10,808 bases of DNA from assembly GCA_900768845.1 (NCBI GenBank), contig CAAGEK010000059.1, positions 1 through 10,808 on the forward strand, written 5' to 3'. The position numbers and the translations under genes are program-made. Shown piece after piece: positions 6,716-10,808 of this stretch. Each line of letters starts with the position of its first letter. The stretch's first letter is position 1. Source of the DNA: Alphaproteobacteria bacterium (GTDB lineage Bacteria; Pseudomonadota; Alphaproteobacteria; CAAGCB01; CAG-977). The notes beneath the pieces are model-generated. The model ran no database searches. It was not told the DNA's origin and worked only from the letters and a program-made list of their open reading frames with translations.

Positions 6716-8179
6716 ATGTCTTGCGAACGGGATGAAGTCTTCAGCCTTAAATCGTATTTTTCCGATGCTTTTGACGAAATGGTCTGCAAAGACGGGAAAA
6801 TATCCGAAGCGTACAGGGAGTACGACGACTGGTTGCGAGCGGTTCCCGAAGATTTGTTGAAACGCCGTAACGAACAGGCCGACGTTTTGTTCCGCCGCAT
6901 GGGGATAACCTTCGCCGTTTACGGTGAACAAAGCGGCGTTGAACGCTTGATTCCTTTCGATCCCGTCCCCCGCATCCTGTCCAATGCGGAATGGACGCGT
7001 TTGAACGAGGGGATTTGCCAAAGGGTGAAGGCTCTGAACGCGTTTATTCAGGACGTGTACACGACGCGTGACATTTTACGGGCGGAGGTTTTGCCCGAAG
7101 AACTGGTGTTGAAAAACTCCGAGTACGTTTCCGAAGTCGAAGGCTTTACGCCGCCGAACGGGGTTCACGTCCATATTTCCGGAATCGATATCGTCCGGAC
7201 GTCGCCTTCCGATTTTTATGTGTTGGAAGACAATTTGCGCACGCCGTCGGGCGTTTCGTACATGATGGAAAACCGTGAAGTCATGATGCGGCTCTTTCCC
7301 GACTTGTTCAGCCGGCACGACGTGTTGCCGGTCAACCATTATCCGGCGGAATTGAAAAGAACTTTGGAGCTTTCCGCGCCCGAAGGCGTCGAAAATCCCC
7401 GTGCCGTCCTGTTTACCCCCGGCATTTACAACAGCGCGTATTTTGAACACGCTTTTCTGGCTTATGAAATGGGGATTGAGCTGGTTCAAGGGCAGGATTT
7501 GTTCGTCGGCGACGACGATTGCGTTTATATGCGCACGATTGAAGGTCCTTGCAAAGTCGATGTGATTTACCGCCGCATTGACGACCGCTTCCTTGATCCT
7601 GAAACTTTCAACAAGGATTCCCTGCTGGGGTGCGCAGGGTTGTATCGTGCGGCGATGAAAAAGAACGTGACTCTTGTCAACGCCATCGGCAACGGGGTTG
7701 CGGACGACAAGTCGGTTTATCCGTATGTGCCGCGCATGATAGAATTTTATTTGGGTGAAAAGCCGATCTTATCGAATGTTCCGACTTATACCCTCTCAAA
7801 ACCCGACGATTGCAAATACGTTTTGGAACATTTGGACGAATTGGTCGTGAAGGAAACCCACGGTTCGGGCGGTTACGGAATGCTTGTGGGGTCCAAGGCG
7901 TCCAAATCGGAAATCGAAACCTTCCGCGACAGGATAAAACAGCATCCCGACCATTACATTGCCCAGCCGACGCTGGCTTTGTCGACGTGCCCGACCTTAC
8001 AGGCGGAAGGGCTTGCCCCGCGCCATGTCGACCTGCGTCCTTACGCTCTGATGCAAAGCCCCGATAAGGTCGTTGTCGTTCCGGGGGCGTTGACCCGTGT
8101 CGCTTTGCGCGACGGGTCTTTGGTCGTCAATTCGTCGCAGGGCGGAGGAACGAAAGACACATGGGTTTTGGGGGCTTGA
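6716..8179 (+). CDS. Circularly permuted ATP-grasp protein (COG2308 / CP_ATPgrasp family)
   Basis: This 487-residue protein is of normal length for the family. Characteristic stretches appear in order: IPFDPVPRIL (79-88), VLEDNLRTPSGVSYMMENR (169-187), GPCKVDVIYRRIDDRFLDP (277-295), VNAIGNGVADDKSVYPYVP (321-339), the glycine-rich ATP-binding loop VKETHGSGGYGMLVG (378-392), and the C-terminal RHVDLRPYAL (436-445) and VNSSQGGGTKDTWVL (471-485). The order of ATP-grasp elements is circularly permuted relative to classical ligases such as D-Ala-D-Ala ligase. Comparative genomics has proposed amide- or peptide-bond formation by this group, but the substrate is unknown. It is followed after 18 nt by the alpha-E gene, its near-constant companion, so the two are very probably co-transcribed and may form a complex. 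No signal peptide is present; it should be cytoplasmic. Catalytic loops look intact. Confidence 0.93.
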   Translation: MSCERDEVFSLKSYFSDAFDEMVCKDGKISEAYREYDDWLRAVPEDLLKRRNEQADVLFRRMGITFAVYGEQSGVERLIPFDPVPRILSNAEWTRLNEGICQRVKALNAFIQDVYTTRDILRAEVLPEELVLKNSEYVSEVEGFTPPNGVHVHISGIDIVRTSPSDFYVLEDNLRTPSGVSYMMENREVMMRLFPDLFSRHDVLPVNHYPAELKRTLELSAPEGVENPRAVLFTPGIYNSAYFEHAFLAYEMGIELVQGQDLFVGDDDCVYMRTIEGPCKVDVIYRRIDDRFLDPETFNKDSLLGCAGLYRAAMKKNVTLVNAIGNGVADDKSVYPYVPRMIEFYLGEKPILSNVPTYTLSKPDDCKYVLEHLDELVVKETHGSGGYGMLVGSKASKSEIETFRDRIKQHPDHYIAQPTLALSTCPTLQAEGLAPRHVDLRPYALMQSPDKVVVVPGALTRVALRDGSLVVNSSQGGGTKDTWVLGA

Positions 8180-8197
8180 GAGGAAAGGGCAAGGACA

Positions 8198-9118
8198 ATG
8201 TTAAGTCGTACGGCGGATAATATTTATTGGATGACCCGATTGGTAGAGCGTGCCGAATCCGCGGCGCGTGTCATGGAAGCGGCTTACCGTATGGAACAGT
8301 TGCCCGATGCGGGAGCGGGATGGGATCCCGTTTTGACGATTTCTGGGCAAATGGAGGCTTTTAAAGCGAAATACGACGCTCCGACTTTGAAAAACGTTTT
8401 AAAATTTATGATTTTCGATTCGGATAACCCGTCCGGCATATATTCGTGTATCAAATCGGCGCGGGAAAATGCGCGTTCCGAACGCAATACGCTCCCCGAA
8501 GAAATGTTCGAATGTATCAATACGATGTGGATAGAAATGCAGGGGCTGTATTTCGACGGGTTGGAACGTTCGGGGTTTCGCGAGTTTTTCGAATGGATCA
8601 AGGACAAAACGGAATTGTTCCGCGGCTTGACGGTCAGCGCGATGGTCAAGGACGAAGCGTTTCAGTTTGCGCGGATGGGGACGTTTGTCGAACGGGCGGA
8701 CGGGACGGCGCGCCTGTTGGATGTGAAGTACCATATTTTGCTGCCTTCAAGCGGAGCGGAAAAAGGGCTGATTGATTATTACCAGTGGGGCGAGCTGTTG
8801 CGTGCGGTCGGCGGATGGCAAGCGTACCGCAGTATTTACAAAAGCGCGCCCGCCCCTGCCAAAATTGCGGAAATGCTGATTTTCAGCCCGATTTTTCCGC
8901 GATCAATGCACAATTCTTATGATGAAATCATCACCAGCTTGAGCGCGTTGAACAGAGAATCCAAAGCTTTGCAAACAGCGTCGCAGGAACACGCGTTTTT
9001 GCATACGGGGACGTTGTCGGATATTTTGAAATCGCGGCCTTTGCACGATTTCCTGACGGACTTCATAGGCTTTACGGCGCATTTGTCCGACCAGATCCGC
9101 AACGATTTTATGAGCTGA
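8198..9118 (+). CDS. Alpha-E domain protein (COG2307)
   Basis: This 306-residue, largely helical protein begins with the diagnostic MLSRTADNIYWMTRLVERAE. The motif recurs in the second half as FVERADGTARLLDVKYHILL (163-182), an internal duplication typical of the family. Other family marks are YYQWGELLRAVGGWQAYRSI (194-213) and a FSPIFPRS stretch near 229-236. The biochemical function is unknown. The protein is almost always encoded beside the circularly permuted ATP-grasp protein, often with transglutaminase-like and proteasome-like genes, and is thought to act with the ligase on a peptide or small-molecule substrate. The ATG at 8198 is served by GGG at 8187-8189 (8-nt spacing); AAGGA at 8191 would be too close. 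A bidirectional terminator lies about 95 nt after the stop. No transglutaminase or peptidase gene follows here. Confidence 0.92.
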   Translation: MLSRTADNIYWMTRLVERAESAARVMEAAYRMEQLPDAGAGWDPVLTISGQMEAFKAKYDAPTLKNVLKFMIFDSDNPSGIYSCIKSARENARSERNTLPEEMFECINTMWIEMQGLYFDGLERSGFREFFEWIKDKTELFRGLTVSAMVKDEAFQFARMGTFVERADGTARLLDVKYHILLPSSGAEKGLIDYYQWGELLRAVGGWQAYRSIYKSAPAPAKIAEMLIFSPIFPRSMHNSYDEIITSLSALNRESKALQTASQEHAFLHTGTLSDILKSRPLHDFLTDFIGFTAHLSDQIRNDFMS

Positions 9119-9211
9119 GCTTTTTAGCCGTTACAACGGTTAAACGTTGCGATAAAACGGACGCGGCGTGAACGGACGATAAAACTTATATTGTTGTAAA
9201 GTATCCGGCAT

Positions 9212-9244
9212 AAAAAACAGCCCTCATTCAAGGGCTGTTTTTTT
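9212..9244. terminator. Bidirectional intrinsic terminator
   Basis: CAGCCCT (9218-9224) pairs perfectly with AGGGCTG (9231-9237) around a 6-nt loop. Six A's flank it on the left and seven T's on the right, so it has a T tract on either strand. It sits between the converging alpha-E gene (plus) and the Cys-rich/beta-helix gene (minus; stop at 9258) and can end both transcripts. Confidence 0.92.
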
Positions 9245-9257
9245 GTCTTAGACCGGT

Positions 9258-10808
9258 TTATTGCGGACAGTTTTTGGAAGAACAGTAGCTTTCTTGGTAT
9301 GCAGGAGAACCGGAGGAATAACTTCCTGTACAAATAGTATTGCTTTTGTTCGGTTGAGCGGAAATTGTAACGTTGCCTGAAAGAACGGCATTGCCGCAGA
9401 CGTAAACAATACTGCTTCCGCCTCTTGTATTATCAACGGCAAATACCGCCTTTCCGTACATCTTGGCATTGCCTTGCAGATAACTTGCACTTCCGCGAAC
9501 AACAGCATCTCCGTAAACTTCTGCATTCCCTCCTACTGAAGCTCCGCCCATCAAGCCTCTAACTTGGGCATTTCCGTGTACTTTTGCATTGCCGGTGACA
9601 GTGCCACATTCTAAAATTTTAGCGTTTTCATAGACTCGGCTATTTTTTCCGACAGAGGCGTGACATACGTCATTGCCATTACCTCCGGCAACAATGGCAT
9701 TATCGTAAACTTTACCATAAACGTATCCTCCGGAATAAATTTGAGCACTTCCGTATACTTCACAATTATCGCCGCCATTGTATCCATTTAAGCTTGCCGC
9801 ATAATATCCCGGATATGCAGGTTTAGTCGGCGCGCCTGAATAAGTGGTAGCTCCGTGAATAACGGCATTACCGTGAACTTTACAGTAAGATACATCCGAA
9901 CCGTTTAATACTTTTGCATTTTCGTAAACTTTTGCAGTTCCGCGGAGTCTGGTTGCACCGCCGTATCCGTCTTCCTTACCGCCGTAATCAGTAGATCCTC
10001 CTCCGCTGACAAGAGCATTTCCATAAACTTGAGAATCATCTCCTGCAAGGGCGCACCCTGTGGAATCACATCCGACCCAAGCGTTGCCCGTTTGGGATAG
10101 ATTTGATTCTTTTTCGATATATCCTCCGAGCGTGCCTTTTTTGATGTTGCCAAAGTCTTTGACGGCTTTAATACGACTGTATTTTTCAGGAGAATATCTG
10201 ATATTCGGATGAACGTCCGCCAAAATGACGTATTTCTTATCCGTCGCACATTCGCAACCGGTGGAGGTTTCCTTGATGTACCAATCTTCCGCCGTGCCGC
10301 CGTTTTCATCCGCGCATTTTTGCGGTGTGCACGTCGCTACGCACGCATTCGCTTCGACGTCGCATTTCTGACCGCTCGGACAACCTTCGTCGCTTGTGCA
10401 TCCCGAACATGTCGCCTTGTGCGCTCCGGATACCGTACAGTGCTGACCGGGGCAGGCGGAGGGGCAAATCGAAACACACGCAGACGTTCTTGTATCACAC
10501 CTCTGGTCGTTCGGACACGCCGCATCACTCGTACACCCGTAACAGGTGTAGCCGTGCGAGCCGTTCGTCATGCATTTCTTGCTTTGAGAAGCGCAATTGT
10601 TCCCCGAACAGGCGTCTATGCAAATGTTGTTGGAGCATTTCTTATCGGAAGCGCAATCGGAATCCGCCGTGCATTGGGCACAAGTGTAGGAATGTCCGCC
10701 GGCGATACATTTATACCCGCCCGAACACGGGTTCGGAGAACAAACGTCGGTGCAAGCGTTTCCTTTGCAGGCTTGTCCTTCGGAGCAATCGGAATCTTTA
10801 CTGCACAA
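9258..10808 (-). CDS. Cys-rich repeat / beta-helix surface-type protein, C-terminal part (runs off right edge)
   Basis: The frame is open from the right edge to a TAA at 9258 (516 visible codons); the N-terminus, including any signal peptide, lies outside. The first visible codon, TTG, is internal because it sits inside a repeat. Visible residues 2-165 form four cysteine-rich modules, each opening CxxDxxC. Residues 166-205 are a linker with three more cysteines. From about 206 the sequence SRIKAVKDFGNIKKG, then LGGYIEKESNLSQTGNAWV, leads into a long series of imperfect GNAxVYGNAxV hexapeptide-like turns (about 255-480), expected to fold as a beta-helix. This segment resembles E. coli YdcK and many phage- or surface-encoded repeat proteins. 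The tail ends with a Cys pair (YCSSKNCPQ). The function is unknown. The many cysteines argue for an exported, disulphide-stabilised protein, perhaps an adhesin or host-interaction factor. No neighbour helps. Confidence 0.85.
   Translation of the reverse strand: MCSKDSDCSEGQACKGNACTDVCSPNPCSGGYKCIAGGHSYTCAQCTADSDCASDKKCSNNICIDACSGNNCASQSKKCMTNGSHGYTCYGCTSDAACPNDQRCDTRTSACVSICPSACPGQHCTVSGAHKATCSGCTSDEGCPSGQKCDVEANACVATCTPQKCADENGGTAEDWYIKETSTGCECATDKKYVILADVHPNIRYSPEKYSRIKAVKDFGNIKKGTLGGYIEKESNLSQTGNAWVGCDSTGCALAGDDSQVYGNALVSGGGSTDYGGKEDGYGGATRLRGTAKVYENAKVLNGSDVSYCKVHGNAVIHGATTYSGAPTKPAYPGYYAASLNGYNGGDNCEVYGSAQIYSGGYVYGKVYDNAIVAGGNGNDVCHASVGKNSRVYENAKILECGTVTGNAKVHGNAQVRGLMGGASVGGNAEVYGDAVVRGSASYLQGNAKMYGKAVFAVDNTRGGSSIVYVCGNAVLSGNVTISAQPNKSNTICTGSYSSGSPAYQESYCSSKNCPQ
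9354..10199 (-). repeat. Beta-helix hexapeptide-like repeat region
   Basis: This segment encodes recurring GNAxV, YGxAxV and YENAKV turns (KVYENAKV, KVHGNAVI, EVYGSAQI, KVYDNAIV, RVYENAKI, KVHGNAQV, EVYGDAVV and others) separated by glycine-rich loops of uneven length. Small and beta-branched residues alternate as expected for stacked coils of a parallel beta-helix. At DNA level the repeats are diverged, which points to an old array rather than recent expansion. The region is visibly poorer in GC than comM or pckG. Confidence 0.8.
10314..10805 (-). repeat. Tandem cysteine-rich modules (about 45 residues each)
   Basis: Within the right-edge gene, modules begin at visible residues 2, 46, 92 and 137 (CSKDSDC, CTADSDC, CTSDAAC, CTSDEGC), spacings of 44, 46 and 45 residues. 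The common pattern is CxxDxxC, then xxxxxC, a second Cys pair around xxxC, and a closing YTC or ATC before the next module; the fourth is shortened and runs into a linker. The array continues past the right edge. It looks EGF-like in cysteine density, but I cannot assign a named domain. Confidence 0.85.

Noticed and set aside
9127..9140. Inverted repeat GCCGTTacAACGGT after the alpha-E gene
   Set aside because: The stem is 5 bp with only a 2-nt gap and no T tract follows; the real terminator is at 9212-9244.
9248..9526. Alternative minus-strand open frame overlapping the beta-helix gene
   Set aside because: It is a shifted-frame shadow; the GNAxV repeat pattern is found only in the main frame.
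10806..10808. TTG at the right edge as a start codon for the Cys-rich protein
   Set aside because: It lies inside a repeating Cys module, and the protein almost certainly needs an upstream signal peptide; the gene is truncated by the window.

Overview
The window looks like a chromosomal segment of an alphaproteobacterium, probably an uncultured host- or gut-associated lineage. The best clue is the response regulator's C-terminus, whose DNA-binding domain (TRLRRKIEPDVRQPRY, then QTVRGKGYSLIPD) is typical of alphaproteobacterial OmpR proteins. The large cysteine-rich and tandem-repeat surface-type proteins recall poorly characterised host-associated members of that class. The placement is an inference from protein style; no rRNA or other marker gene is present.

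Layout, left to right. Positions 1-523 (minus) carry the N-terminal part of an extremely acidic protein built of 30-residue VEYEYVEVPEE-type tandem repeats; it runs off the left edge. A strong intrinsic terminator (596-630) separates it from a complete GTP-type PEP carboxykinase gene (656-2497, minus). That gene is preceded by an intergenic stretch rich in inverted repeats. Next, all on the minus strand, comes a tightly packed four-gene set read from 6605 down to 2644: a small lipoprotein, a ComM/YifB Mg-chelatase-like AAA+ ATPase, an OmpR-type response regulator and an EnvZ-type sensor kinase. Gaps of 3, 25-61 and 13 nt suggest one operon.

From a divergent intergenic region (6606-6715) with a plausible plus-strand promoter, two plus-strand genes follow: a circularly permuted ATP-grasp protein (6716-8179) and an alpha-E domain protein (8198-9118). 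This is the core pair of a widespread but functionally unsolved peptide/amide-ligase type system, seen here without its usual transglutaminase or protease partners. A bidirectional terminator (9212-9244) separates them from a convergent minus-strand gene (9258 to beyond 10808). That gene encodes a chimeric protein of at least four cysteine-rich modules followed by a hexapeptide-like beta-helix related in style to E. coli YdcK and phage proteins.

The least explained parts are the two edge genes (acidic tandem-repeat protein; Cys-rich/beta-helix protein) and the orphan ATP-grasp/alpha-E pair. The central metabolic, competence and two-component genes look ordinary. No tRNA, rRNA, CRISPR array, insertion sequence or prophage integration genes were seen.
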